From a bacterium (GTDB taxonomy: Bacteria > UBP15 > UBA6099 > JAJRTR01), in assembly GCA_024278215.1 (NCBI GenBank), contig JAJRTR010000173.1, positions 1 to 30,006 on the forward strand: DNA of 30,006 nucleotides, read 5' to 3'. Numbering within the stretch: the first letter of the stretch is position 1; every line of letters begins with the position of its first letter. This document shows positions 1-9,300 of the stretch, one piece after another. A program made the position numbers and the translations under genes. The notes beneath the pieces were generated by a model. The model saw only the letters and a list, made by a program, of their open reading frames with translations, made no database searches and was not told the origin of the DNA.

Positions 1-1
1 A

Positions 2-502
2 GTCGTGAACGCGCGCGAAACAGACATTGCATACGCCATCGAGTTCATAGAAAAGGCGCTCACTCTCTTCAGCCGCTATGGCGACCGGACGTCACAGGCA
101 AACTGCTTCTACGAACTCGGCTACGTCTACTACGATTCCGAAAACCTCGATAAAGCCGAGCAGTTTTTCACTAAAGCCCTCAAACTCTATGCCGATCTCG
201 GCATGAGCCGCAACCAGGCCGACGTCCTCTCCGGACTCGGTCGCGTGCATCTCGAAGTCGACGACTATGCCGCCGCCTTGAAAAGTTTCGAAGAAGGCGT
301 GACATTATATCGCGAGGACGGTGACACAATAGGCGAAGCCAACCTGCTGCAATATATGGCCAACGCCTATGTGAGTATGGGCCGCGCCGGTGAAGCCCTC
401 GACCAACTCGAACGCTCCCGCGACATCTACATCACTACCGGCGACGCAGAAGGCATCCAGATGGCCGAAAACAATATGGCCTGGGTTAAAGATAATATGT
501 AG
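2..502 (+). CDS. TPR-repeat protein, C-terminal part (cut by window edge)
   Basis: The reading frame is open to the left edge, so this is probably the C-terminal part of a longer protein; a GTG at position 5 is in frame but nothing supports it as the true start. The visible ~165 residues are about four tetratricopeptide repeats of roughly 40 residues, with typical small/aromatic positions (ELGYVYYD, GLGRVHLE, YMANAYVSMG) and a G-D dipeptide between repeats (YGDRTSQAN, DGDTIGEAN, TGDAEGIQM). This spacing resembles the long-linker TPR_12 type of scaffold proteins. TPRs mediate protein-protein contacts; no catalytic domain is visible in the part shown, so the specific role is unknown. It ends with TAG and is followed by an inverted repeat and a dispersed stem-loop, then about 0.8 kb without recognisable genes. 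Confidence 0.8.
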   Translation, partial: VVNARETDIAYAIEFIEKALTLFSRYGDRTSQANCFYELGYVYYDSENLDKAEQFFTKALKLYADLGMSRNQADVLSGLGRVHLEVDDYAAALKSFEEGVTLYREDGDTIGEANLLQYMANAYVSMGRAGEALDQLERSRDIYITTGDAEGIQMAENNMAWVKDNM

Positions 503-526
503 TGGCTGAACGAAAATATGCTCCAA

Positions 527-631
527 CCGGAATGTTCGTAAAATGCCTGCTGTCTTCGTTGTCCTCAGTCACAACGCGCCGTATTGCCTCCTTCGTCCGC
601 CTCGTTTACGAACATTTTCCACACATTCCGG
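527..631. repeat. Long imperfect inverted repeat (hairpin-forming)
   Basis: CCGGAATG at 527-534 is the exact reverse complement of CATTCCGG at 624-631. TGTTCGTAAA at 533-542 is the exact reverse complement of TTTACGAACA at 605-614. The two arms form one nearly continuous stem, with about nine unpaired bases on the 3' side and a ~62-nt loop. It starts 25 bp after the TPR gene stop. It could be the transcript end of that gene or the terminal inverted repeats of a tiny (~105 bp) non-autonomous element. No T-tract follows it. Confidence 0.6.
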
Positions 632-636
632 CTTGG

Positions 637-659
637 CCCGCATTGGTGAAATATGCGAA
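637..659 (+). repeat. Dispersed stem-loop repeat, copy 1
   Basis: CCCGCAT TGGTGAAAT ATGCGAA matches the copies at 4559-4581 and 26755-26777 in 21 of 23 positions. The last two G of the closing stem are replaced by AA, so the hairpin is weakened here. The following TAAGC also matches the copy near 4583. It lies between the TPR gene and ftsH, outside any coding region. Confidence 0.75.
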
Positions 660-1246
660 CTAAGCTGAACTTCCCAACGTGAAAACGCAATAAAGCCAGT
701 GTTTATCGGGATATTTGTATTTTCTTATGTGCGCGTACTGGGTACGCGCAGGCGAATGTCCATCAGGTCCAGTGCTCGTTGCTGACATCTGGTGGGGCGG
801 GCTATTTTGTAAAATGTTTCGGCTCCGGCCACTTTCGGTTGTACGAGATTGAGGGTGATGGTGCCGAGATTTGTAAGCACTTGCCTGAAGCTCTGTACGG
901 CATAGTCGTCGTCTGTTCGTTTTGTGCGGGCTTTGCGGGCGGCGGCGGACGATGGTTGCGCTGGTGTGACTGTCAAACGGATACATAAATTCTTTAGTAT
1001 TTTACAACAGAAATCCTGCGCAAGACGGTTAGTCGTTCTGCACGGTTTTCGCATATTCCTGATGTAAAGTACTCAAACCTGCTTACATGCCGTACACCAA
1101 TTGAACGCTGACTGCTTTGATATTGAATGGTTTTATGTTAAAATTTGCGCGACGACATAATGAGCACGGGCGAGAGTTATTGTGTGTCTACGTTTTCAGT
1201 CCGGTCGAATATCCGGAGAATGGAACACATATACAGGTAACCACGT

Positions 1247-1252
1247 TATAAT
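1247..1252 (+). promoter_or_regulatory. Possible -10 box upstream of ftsH
   Basis: A perfect TATAAT hexamer lies 72 bp before the ftsH start codon. No convincing TTGACA-like box lies 16-18 bp upstream, so the assignment rests on the -10 alone. Confidence 0.25.
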
Positions 1253-1323
1253 ATACAGTGATGTGCTGTGTTATGATAATGAAGAAGTTTGCGAATCAGC
1301 GAAAGAAAGAATAAGAAAACAAT

Positions 1324-3834
1324 ATGTCGATACAAAAACAGCCGATCAATAAGTTTTCCCGTTATTCTTTTATTATTATTGTCCTTGTATCAATACTGAT
1401 ACTGTCGTATGCGATAAGGAATCCGCTTACACCTGAAGAGAAGAAGTTGACATACAGCAAATTCCTGACACTCGTTGTGAACCAGCAGATAGCGGAAGTT
1501 ACAATAGTGACACAGGGGAACAAGCTCAAGGGTAAGCTGGCGAACGGAAAGAAGTTTACTGTGGATGCGCCGGAAGACCCCGACCTTGTGAAAACACTTC
1601 GTGAAGCGGGGGTGCCGTTTTCGGCGGAGAACCCGGGGTTCAAGGAGAATATAGCATCGTTTCTGATGGTGATACTTGTGCCTGCGGCGGTGATACTTGT
1701 GCTGTGGTTTCTGATAATCAGGCAGGCGCAGGGTGGCGGTGGCCAGGCAATGTCGTTTGGGCGCAGCAAGGCGAAGCTGATGACGGACAGTATGCCGAAA
1801 GCGACATTCGACGATGTCGCTGGGGTAGACGAGGCGAAACAGGAGCTTGAAGAAATCGTGGAGTTTTTGAAATCGCCGGAGAAGTTTCAGGCAGTTGGTG
1901 CGAAGATACCCAAAGGTGTGTTGCTGGTGGGGCCGCCGGGTTCGGGGAAAACACTGCTCGCACGTGCGATAGCGGGTGAGGCGGATGTGCCGTTTTATCA
2001 CATGAGCGGTTCTGACTTTGTCGAGATGTTTGTCGGAGTCGGAGCGTCTCGGGTGCGTGATATGTTTCAGCAGGCCAAGAAGAACGCGCCGTGCCTTGTG
2101 TTCGTGGACGAGATAGATGCTGTGGGGCGTCAACGCGGAGCGGGGCTCGGCGGCGGACACGACGAACGAGAGCAGACTCTGAACCAGTTGCTTGTCGAGA
2201 TGGATGGATTCGACCAGAACAGCGGTGTGATCCTGCTGGCCGCTACGAACAGGCCGGACGTTCTCGACCCGGCGTTGCTGCGTCCGGGACGTTTCGACAG
2301 GCGAATCGTGGTGGACAGGCCGGACCTTATAGGCAGAAAAGCCATTCTTGATGTTCACGCACGCGACAAACCAATAGACGATGCGGTCGACCTGAACGTG
2401 ATAGCGAGAAGAACGCCCGGCTTCACCGGCGCGGACCTGAGCAACCTGCTCAATGAGGCGGCTATACTTGCCGCGCGCCAGGAAACACAAACCATCAGGA
2501 TGGAGCAGATCGAGGAATCCATCGAGCGTATTATTGCCGGGCCCGAGCGGCGCAGCAGGCTGTTGTCCGAAAGAGAGAAAAGAAATACTGCGTTTCACGA
2601 GGCGGGCCATGCGCTGGTGGCCAAAATGCTGCCGGGCACCGATCCCGTCCATAAGATTTCAATATTACCCAGGGGTATGGCACTGGGCTATACGCTGCAA
2701 TTGCCTCTTGAAGATAAATATTCACAACTGAAGACCGACCTGACAAACAATATATGCGTATTGCTCGGCGGGCGCATAGCGGAAAAGCTTATGATGGATG
2801 AGATATCCACCGGGGCGGCAAACGACCTCGAGAGAGCTACAAAAATCGCGCGGCGCATGATATGCGAGTTCGGCATGAGTGACGCGCTGGGCCCACTGAC
2901 ATTCGGCAAAAAAGAAGATATGGTTTTCATGGGCCGCGATCTCGGCAGCGAACGCAATTACAGCGAAGTCGTCGCTGCTAAGATTGACATGGAAGCGCGC
3001 AGTATTATCGACTCCTGTTATGAAAAGGCGGAAGATATATTAACCGATAAGAAGGAACGTCTTAAGCTCATTGCTGAAAAGCTGATCGCGCGGGAAACGC
3101 TCGATGGTGTGCTGCTTGAGAATCTTCTCAACGGCAAGGACTTGCCTGAAGAAGAGATCGAGAAACTTGAAAAAGAGCGCCGCGAGAAGATTGCTCTCGA
3201 GATGAAGGAAACGCGTGCGCGTGAGGAAAAAGAGAAAAATGACAAAGCCGATCCGGAAGATGTGGAGAGCACGGGCGAATGCACGACGATAGATGCTCTC
3301 GCGAGCAGCGTGGCACCGTCGGAAGTGGAATTCAAAGCAGTCGGCGGACTTCTGGGCAAATTCCGCGATCTTCTCTACGATACATTCGATAAAAACTTCA
3401 GACCGCAGCTCGAGAAAAGTGTCGGCGTCGACCGCTTCGCGTCTCTAAACACAGCGTTGGACAACGGCAATATGGACGATGCGCAGAGTATTCTTAAAGA
3501 GATAATTAAGGAGAATAGCGATGGTGTAGTGAGGGCGGGCAGTCACCTGAGGCTGGCGCTCATATATACGAAATTAGGCCGTGCGGACCTGGTGCCCGAC
3601 GAGTTGATGTCTGCGCTTCAGTCCGGCGCCGATAAGATTGAAAAGAACGCGGAACGTGTACTCGTCAGTGCGATAAGCTATTTCAGAATTATCAACGAAG
3701 AGTTAAGCAGCAACAAAATACAATTCGAAAATCTCCTCGCAAATGCCGGCCGACTCGAGATAGTGGATGAGAAATACAGGCGGTGGGAAGAAAAAACTTC
3801 TGAGAACTCAAGTTCTTTTTTCCCGATGACGTGA
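1324..3834 (+). CDS. ftsH: ATP-dependent zinc metalloprotease FtsH with C-terminal extension
   Basis: A membrane-bound AAA+ protease that degrades misfolded membrane proteins and regulatory proteins. The order is canonical: TM1 ~14-31, a small periplasmic FtsH_ext domain, TM2 ~112-133, then the AAA+ domain with Walker A GPPGSGKT at 203-210, Walker B VFVDEID at 259-265 and the second-region motif around RPGRFDRR. The M41 peptidase has zinc motif HEAGH at 425-429 and the third ligand in NDLERAT at D501. The usual protein ends near residue 630-650; this one is 836 residues long. After a highly charged linker (~615-645) come ~190 residues ending in helical, TPR-like sequence ([23 protein letters not shown]). 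The start ATG has only a weak purine-rich site upstream (GAAAGAAAG). The next gene follows after 18 bp, suggesting one transcript. Confidence 0.97.
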   Translation: MSIQKQPINKFSRYSFIIIVLVSILILSYAIRNPLTPEEKKLTYSKFLTLVVNQQIAEVTIVTQGNKLKGKLANGKKFTVDAPEDPDLVKTLREAGVPFSAENPGFKENIASFLMVILVPAAVILVLWFLIIRQAQGGGGQAMSFGRSKAKLMTDSMPKATFDDVAGVDEAKQELEEIVEFLKSPEKFQAVGAKIPKGVLLVGPPGSGKTLLARAIAGEADVPFYHMSGSDFVEMFVGVGASRVRDMFQQAKKNAPCLVFVDEIDAVGRQRGAGLGGGHDEREQTLNQLLVEMDGFDQNSGVILLAATNRPDVLDPALLRPGRFDRRIVVDRPDLIGRKAILDVHARDKPIDDAVDLNVIARRTPGFTGADLSNLLNEAAILAARQETQTIRMEQIEESIERIIAGPERRSRLLSEREKRNTAFHEAGHALVAKMLPGTDPVHKISILPRGMALGYTLQLPLEDKYSQLKTDLTNNICVLLGGRIAEKLMMDEISTGAANDLERATKIARRMICEFGMSDALGPLTFGKKEDMVFMGRDLGSERNYSEVVAAKIDMEARSIIDSCYEKAEDILTDKKERLKLIAEKLIARETLDGVLLENLLNGKDLPEEEIEKLEKERREKIALEMKETRAREEKEKNDKADPEDVESTGECTTIDALASSVAPSEVEFKAVGGLLGKFRDLLYDTFDKNFRPQLEKSVGVDRFASLNTALDNGNMDDAQSILKEIIKENSDGVVRAGSHLRLALIYTKLGRADLVPDELMSALQSGADKIEKNAERVLVSAISYFRIINEELSSNKIQFENLLANAGRLEIVDEKYRRWEEKTSENSSSFFPMT

Positions 3835-3852
3835 TAACCCGGAGGGGCTTTT

Positions 3853-4374
3853 ATGGCAAGAGATGCTTTAATAATAATTGATATGTTAAACGATTTTGTG
3901 AGTGAAGACGGCGTTTTGTTTGTAGGTGGCACTGTGAAGAATATAGTGCCTGAAATACAGAAAAAGATTGCGAAATACAGAGAAGACAAGAGGCCTGTTT
4001 TGTATTTGTGTGATAACCACGACGAGGACGATAAGGAATTCGAGATGTTCCCGAAACACGCGGTTGCAGGCACCAAAGGCGCTGAAATAAATAAAGACCT
4101 CAGGCCGCAACCCGAAGATGTCATTATCCCAAAAACACGATTCAGTTGTTTTTTCAACACAGAACTTGCGGATATTCTTGAAGAAAAGGGGATCGACACG
4201 GTCGAACTTGCGGGTGTATGCACACATATCTGCGTCTTGTATACTTGTGCTGATGCAAGAAACCTTGGGATGAATGTGATAGTGGATCGTAGATGCGTCG
4301 ATACATTCGACCGCGCCGCCCATGAATTCGCCCTCAAAGAAATGGACCGCACCCTGGGCGCGAAAATCATCTAA
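3853..4374 (+). CDS. Isochorismatase-family cysteine hydrolase, nicotinamidase-like
   Basis: A cytoplasmic cysteine amidohydrolase of the isochorismatase superfamily. The catalytic triad is visible as D10 (IIIDMLNDF), K94 (IIPKTRFSCF) and C127 (GVCTHICV). D54, H56 and H69 sit where nicotinamidases bind their metal, and FPKHAVAGTKGAEI resembles the WPxHCxxGTxGAE signature of PncA. Nicotinamide to nicotinate (NAD salvage) is therefore the best guess. At 173 residues it is short for PncA (about 180-215), so other small amide substrates remain possible. The ribosome binding site GGAGGGG lies 5 bp before the ATG. It is 18 bp downstream of ftsH and probably co-transcribed. A perfect 10-bp hairpin follows the stop codon. 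Confidence 0.9.
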   Translation: MARDALIIIDMLNDFVSEDGVLFVGGTVKNIVPEIQKKIAKYREDKRPVLYLCDNHDEDDKEFEMFPKHAVAGTKGAEINKDLRPQPEDVIIPKTRFSCFFNTELADILEEKGIDTVELAGVCTHICVLYTCADARNLGMNVIVDRRCVDTFDRAAHEFALKEMDRTLGAKII

Positions 4375-4375
4375 C

Positions 4376-4400
4376 CCGGATTTCTCACAAAGAAATCCGG
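4376..4400 (+). terminator. Perfect hairpin after the hydrolase gene (terminator-like, no T-tract)
   Basis: CCGGATTTCT / AGAAATCCGG form a perfect 10-bp stem with a CACAA loop, starting 2 bp after the stop codon. The 3' flank is AAAATCGCG, so a classical U-tract is missing. It may stabilise the 3' end of the ftsH transcript or terminate inefficiently. Confidence 0.5.
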
Positions 4401-4477
4401 AAAATCGCGATAACGCCAATTCTACTGCGTTGCGGTGCCGTTTCGGGATCGGTCACATACCTGCATTTTGCGCAAGA

Positions 4478-4501
4478 GGCTGGCTGGCTGGCTGGCTGGC
4501 T
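4478..4501 (+). repeat. GGCT tetranucleotide tandem repeat (6 units)
   Basis: Six consecutive GGCT units lie immediately at the left edge of a dispersed-repeat copy. The corresponding place in the copy at 26691-26705 has a single GGCT (GGTCGGCTGCTCCC), so this looks like a local expansion by slippage. Confidence 0.85.
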
Positions 4502-4623
4502 GCTCCCTCACCACTCACTTGCCGCGCCTTGTATTACAGGCATTCTCCCGATTTTTGGCCCGCATTGGTGAAATATGCGGGCTAAGTTCATTCTCTGAGC
4601 CAATTGCAAAATTCTGATTCTGC
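4498..4623 (+). repeat. Dispersed modular repeat, copy 2 (spacer module + stem-loop + CCAATTGC module)
   Basis: 4498-4583 matches 26695-26779 almost base for base: GGCTGCTCCCTCACCACTCA, the rest of a ~45-bp spacer, then the stem-loop CCCGCAT/ATGCGGG at 4559-4581. Only about two differences are visible (TCCCG vs TCCTG, and T/G indels before the stem). After 14 bp follows GAGCCAATTGCAAAATTCTG and ATTCTGC (4597-4623), which in the copy at 26661 lies in front of the spacer module instead. The order of modules is therefore permuted between copies. The repeat fills the gap between convergent genes. Confidence 0.85.
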
Positions 4624-4654
4624 GTCGGACATAATTTGTGACCGGTGCCTGTGC

Positions 4655-5491
4655 TTACTTGTTTTCAGGGAGTTCCAGTGTGATACCGCTTATCCGGCCA
4701 GTGGAGAAATCTTTCAGGATTACGGGGAATACCCGTTGAATATCGTAAACTCCGCCTTTGAGGAGAAAGCCGCGCCTTGCAGCCAGCGCATCATAAAATT
4801 CCAGTGGATTTTTCGCCGGTTTTTTCAAATCGTAGAACTTTGCGAATTTTTGGGAATACCTCTCGTAGCACAGTTCCATAAGTCGTTCGGCGGCTTCTTC
4901 TGGATCATAAAAAGTATCCGGCAGGCAACCGACAAGCGCAAGCATCAGGCTTTCTTCTTTGCCGGCGACACCCGAAGATACTACTCCTGGTGTGTCCATC
5001 AGCAGCATTTTCTCATTCACCGTCACAAGTTGCAGTCCGCGAGTCACTCCGGGCGTTGCGCCGACTTTTACTCTTTTCTTTCCCGTCAGCATGTTCAAAA
5101 CAGTGGATTTCCCGACATTCGGCAACCCGATAACTGCTGCTATTATATTTGTCTCTCCGTCTGATTCCTGCTCGAATGCTGAGATCAGCTTTGCTATGAA
5201 AGCCGCGCGCCCGCCTTTCTTTCCGTATGGAAATACTATCGACTGCCTTCCCGCATCGAGAAAATGTGCACGCCATTTTTTTGTCGCCGAACTGTCGGCA
5301 ATATCTGTTTTTGTGAATACTGTGATGAATGTGCAGCCGGCCAGCACCTTGGAAACTACAGGGCAGCGTGTCGAGCCCGGCGCGCGCGCGTCGACAACCT
5401 CAAGCACGAGATTCACTGTTCCCGATAACTGTTCGAGCCTGTTCACTGCTTTTGACATGTGTCTTGCAAGTGCTGGTTTGCTTCGTGCCAT
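4655..5491 (-). CDS. rbgA: Circularly permuted GTPase, YlqF/RbgA family (ribosome biogenesis)
   Basis: A GTPase that assists late assembly of the large ribosomal subunit. The GTP-binding motifs occur in the permuted order diagnostic of the YlqF/YawG family: G4 TKTD at 60-63, then G1 GLPNVGKST at 122-130, G2 T150 in PGVTRG and G3 DTPG at 166-169. The N-terminal HMSKAVNRL and VVDARAPGST are also typical. G4 is TKTD rather than the usual NKxD. The C-terminal part (~185-278) is the helical RNA-binding region; total length (278) is normal for RbgA. The start ATG has an ACGGAG site 6-9 bp upstream. It lies 31 bp downstream of purN, so both are probably co-transcribed. Confidence 0.92.
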   Translation of the reverse strand: MARSKPALARHMSKAVNRLEQLSGTVNLVLEVVDARAPGSTRCPVVSKVLAGCTFITVFTKTDIADSSATKKWRAHFLDAGRQSIVFPYGKKGGRAAFIAKLISAFEQESDGETNIIAAVIGLPNVGKSTVLNMLTGKKRVKVGATPGVTRGLQLVTVNEKMLLMDTPGVVSSGVAGKEESLMLALVGCLPDTFYDPEEAAERLMELCYERYSQKFAKFYDLKKPAKNPLEFYDALAARRGFLLKGGVYDIQRVFPVILKDFSTGRISGITLELPENK

Positions 5492-5522
5492 TGTTTTGCT
5501 CCGTTATCGCCTTTGTCTGAAA

Positions 5523-6173
5523 TTATTTTCGGGGATGTACGATAACTATCCTGCCTTTAATTTTCAGGCGACCTTCCGCGAATAACTGTATCGCTTCGCA
5601 ATATGCCGGTTTTTCTTCCGCCTGTACCTTTGCGGCCACATCTTTGTATGTATCTTTATATGTTACAGGTACAGTTTTCTGTATTATCACCGGGCCGTGG
5701 TCGTATTGCTCGTCGACGAAATGTATCGTGCAGCCGGACACTTTAACGCCATACTCGACTACTGCTCTATGTACCCTGTCGCCATATAATTGATCTCCAC
5801 AGAACATAGGTATCAGAGCAGGGTGCGTGTTCATAATCCGTCCCCTGTATCGGTCGATAAACTCAGGTGTCAGCAGGCTCATAAAACCGGCGAGCACCAC
5901 AAGGTCGACATTATATGGCTCAATCTTTTCAAGGAGTGTCCTGTTGAAATCTTCAAGCGCCGAATCGCCGAACTTCTCGTTGTATTCTTTGCGTGGCACC
6001 ACGAATGCGGGTATATCGTGTTTGCGTGCACGCTCGAGCCCGAAGGCTTCTGCGCGGCTGCTCACCACTACTGCTGTTTCAGCCGAAATTCCGCCTTCTT
6101 CGATTCTGTCCTGGATATATTGAAATGTTGTTCCGCTTCCTGAAAGCAGGATGGCGAGTCTGATTTTTTTCAA
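5523..6173 (-). CDS. purN: Phosphoribosylglycinamide formyltransferase PurN
   Basis: Transfers a formyl group from 10-formyltetrahydrofolate to glycinamide ribonucleotide, step 3 of purine synthesis. Numbered from the chosen start, the substrate loop is LLSGSGTTF (9-17), N115 and H117 lie in MNTHPALIP, and D158 lies in DEQYDHGPVI, matching the N-H-D catalytic set. I chose the TTG at 6173: it gives 216 residues beginning MKKIRLAILLSGSG, in register with the family, and GGAGG sits 7 bp upstream of it. The frame runs on to an ATG at 6242, but that adds 23 unrelated residues encoded by a copy of the intergenic stem-loop repeat. The GDQLYGDRVH insertion after the active-site loop is an ordinary subfamily variation. 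It is followed by rbgA. Confidence 0.93.
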   Translation of the reverse strand: MKKIRLAILLSGSGTTFQYIQDRIEEGGISAETAVVVSSRAEAFGLERARKHDIPAFVVPRKEYNEKFGDSALEDFNRTLLEKIEPYNVDLVVLAGFMSLLTPEFIDRYRGRIMNTHPALIPMFCGDQLYGDRVHRAVVEYGVKVSGCTIHFVDEQYDHGPVIIQKTVPVTYKDTYKDVAAKVQAEEKPAYCEAIQLFAEGRLKIKGRIVIVHPRK

Positions 6174-6195
6174 TACGATACCTCCGGCTTTTATA

Positions 6196-6220
6196 CCCGC
6201 ATTCTGGTGAAATATACGGG
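6196..6220 (+). repeat. Dispersed stem-loop repeat, copy 3 (diverged)
   Basis: CCCGCATTCTGGTGAAATATACGGG resembles the consensus stem-loop with two inserted loop bases (CT) and one stem change (ATGCGGG to ATACGGG, leaving a C-A mismatch). It lies between the stop of the large membrane protein and the purN start. Confidence 0.65.
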
Positions 6221-6331
6221 ACAAGGGTACTCTCGCGATCACATGTTTTCGTGAAAATAGTTTTGTGAACGCATGCGCTTTCAGTCTTTGCGTTCCAGAC
6301 CAGAGCGCCGGAACGATGGAAATAAAATGTG

Positions 6332-9300
6332 TTACATTTTACCCATTTTCCTGAGGAATTGTTTCGCTGTTTCGTCGTATCCCGAACCGGGGAAATTCCT
6401 GACGAGTTTTTCGAGATATACCGCCGATTTGTCTTTGTCGCCTTTATAGTAATACGCCTGTCCGATATACAGGAGCGTTTCGGCTTCCTGGAAACGCGCG
6501 ACACCGGTGTCCAGCGCGCCGCTGAGCAATTCTATCACGGCATCATATTTCTTGAGCCTGTTTTCGACATCCGCCAGCCGAATGACCGCCGATATGTATT
6601 CGGGCGTAACATTGTAGGGAGTGTTCTTGAACTTCTTAACAACCGCCGAAAGGATATTTTCCGCAAGCTCTTGCCGGCCAAGGTTCATGTGGCACGTGCC
6701 GAGCATGTAGGCGACTTTTATTTCGTGCTGCGGTTCGAGCCTTCTCTTTTTGAGCTTATCAAGATATGTCAGCGCTTTGTCGAATTTATTCAAATGGATG
6801 TAAGCGAGGGCGATATTAAGTTGCGAATTGACATAATTGGGCTCGACTTTTATGGCCCTGAGATACATGTCGAGCGCTTCCTGGACTTTGCCTTCGTTGA
6901 ACAGCTGGTTGCCCCTGTTGTTGAGTGCTCTCGTGTGTTTCGGGTTATACTTCACGGCTTTGTCGAAAAGCGCGCCGGATTTCTTGTCTGTAGCCGCGGC
7001 CTTTCTTTTCAGAGCGGCGGCTTCGTCGTTTTTACCCTGCGCCTCCAGTTGCATGACTTTTTTATTCATCATGGATGCTTGTTTTGTGTAGAGGAGTCCG
7101 AGGTTATAGTAGGCGTCGGCGTGCGCGGGGTTGAGGCGGATAGTGTATTCGTACCATTTTATGGCGTTTTCAAGTTTGTCTTCAGTGGGGGCCAGGTTGT
7201 ACATTTTCTCGAAGCTGAGAGCGAGTTTGAAACTGGCTGTGATCAGGCGCGGGTTGAGTTCGATAGCTTCCGTGAACATGTCTGAAGCTTCTTTAAAGAG
7301 TTCCAGCGCTTTCTTCTTACGGTCTACGCCTTCGAGATTCATGTATTTGAGAACCGCCGGGTTGCCGCTGGGGTCGTTTGTTATTGCCAGGGCTTTCTGA
7401 TATGAAATCAGGCCTATATTGTAGCGCGGATGCGCATAGTTGGGATACACGGCCCGTGATTCTTTGAATGATTTTTCCGCTTTGTCGTAGAACTCGGGAC
7501 CTTTCTCAAAATACAACGCGCCCAGGTCAAGTGAAATCTGAGGCAGGTCGTAATATCGGTTAGCTTCAGTGAATTCCTTGATGGCTTCTTCGCGTTTGCC
7601 CTGTTTCTGTAAGAACATGCCGCGGAAGAGGTGTATGTCGCCGTTGTAGCGGTCGAGTTTCAAGGCGAGATCGTATAGATCGGCGGCTTTTTTTGTCTGG
7701 CCCGCTTTTGCCATAAAGTTTGCTGTTTTCATGTGTATGTTGGACATCTGCCAGTTCCATGAAATCAGCGTTATAAAGATAAAGAAAGCGATGGAAATAA
7801 GCAGCAGCACGATGCCGAGAAAGAGGTCCATCGGGACAACGGCCCAGTGTTTTTTCCAGGAAGTGTCAGGTTCCTCACGAATAACCGGTTCCTGTTTTCT
7901 GCGTTTGTTCTTTTTCCCCTTCTTCTTTTTCGGTACTTTCTTTTCTTCCTGTTGTTTAGGCAGCACAATAGGTGCCGGTCCCTTGTAGCCGGGGAGGATG
8001 AGAGGCAGAGTTTCGACGCCGAATGTGCGGTCGTGAGAGAATACGAGCATGGCGAGGTGCACGCCGCAAAGCATCGCCGGTCCCATAATATGGAAGGGGA
8101 ACCCGAGTGCCGCCGAAAGCGATATTGAAACGAGGCTGGAGAAACTCCCCAGTGCCACTATCTGCGTGAAAGTGTCCGAAGGTGCGTTGGGCGCGTTTAT
8201 AGTTTTCAGGAAATACGATAGAACGGTCCATGCGAAAAAGAGAATGAAGATCGGTGCGAGCGGCCCCATTTCCGCTGTCATGTGTAGATATTCGCAGTGG
8301 GCTTCTTTTGCGTTGACGTCTTTGAAAAGACCGGGGATTGTAGTTTTGCCGGAGCTTGCAAGATATGCCTTGAGCATATCGAGGTACCTGATTTTGAAAG
8401 CGCCGAGGCCGACACCGAGCGGATAATGTTTTATCATCTGGATGGAACCGCCCCATATATAATTTCGGGAAACGATGGAGTCTTCCACCTGTTTCGGCGG
8501 GGCGAGTGTCTGTTGCGTGGCCTGCTGAGTTTGTGCTGTCGGACCGGTGTTATTCGTTTTATCGGGCAAGCCGATGATTGCGGTAGCGGCCATTATCGCG
8601 GCGATTATGCCGATGCTTACGGCTCTTGCCGCCGTGCGCTTGAACAGGAAGATTGCGGAACCGGCAAAAAAGAGGAATACGCCGATGAACCCGATCCAGA
8701 GAACCGGTTTCTCCGCGAGTACGCCGCCGATAATATTTGCTATGGACAACAGGCGGCTCGAGTACGAATAGGAGGGAGCCATAAATTGTAATTTACTGCC
8801 GAAAAACGAAAAAGCAACCTGGTTGTTCGTAACATGTATGATGATGAACGCGAGCAGCAGCAGGGCGGCAAGGTGCGCAACAGCTTCCATGATTTTTTTC
8901 GCGGGCAGCTTGTCTACCGCGAAGAACAGAAACATGAGACATCCGCCGATGAGCCCGATCCAGGAGCCTCGCGTGATTGCAACGATTATGACAAAAAGCA
9001 TCGGCGCGATAGCCAGCCATACCAGGGCTTTTATCCATTTTCGGCTTGTCGCCACACTGACGGCGAGTGAGAACGGTATTGTCATGGCCAGCATTTCGGC
9101 CACGTAGTTTTTATTGCCGAGTGTGCTGAAAGGATCGAAATTATGTCCCAGCCGTATGTATTCATTGAGACCGAAATGTTGTGCGAACCCTATCAGCGCT
9201 TCTATCCCCATCGAAGCAATCACGAGGATCATCAACATATTGAAATGTTTTTTCGCGTCGAGGCAGTGGATGATAAGGAAGAAGTTCATCACGATGAAAA

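Larger units (their letters stand above)
503..1323. other. Intergenic region between TPR gene and ftsH
   Basis: This 0.82-kb stretch holds an inverted repeat (527-631) and one copy of the dispersed stem-loop (637-659). The remainder, about 660-1240, has only short overlapping frames on both strands without recognisable domains or good ribosome binding sites; I see no gene there. A perfect TATAAT at 1247-1252 lies 72 bp before the ftsH start and may belong to its promoter. Confidence 0.6.

Noticed and set aside
725-1054. Overlapping short frames on both strands upstream of ftsH
   Set aside because: None has a ribosome binding site or family resemblance, and the composition is basic and low in hydrophobic residues, as in non-coding sequence.
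1390-2652. A 420-codon open frame on the minus strand
   Set aside because: It lies entirely antisense to ftsH, whose protein is conserved throughout; the translated sequence is rich in His/Arg without any domain, as expected for a shadow frame.
6329-7285. A 318-codon open frame on the plus strand
   Set aside because: It is antisense to the TPR part of the large membrane protein; the Phe/Val-rich composition reflects the reverse complement of repeated TPR codons.
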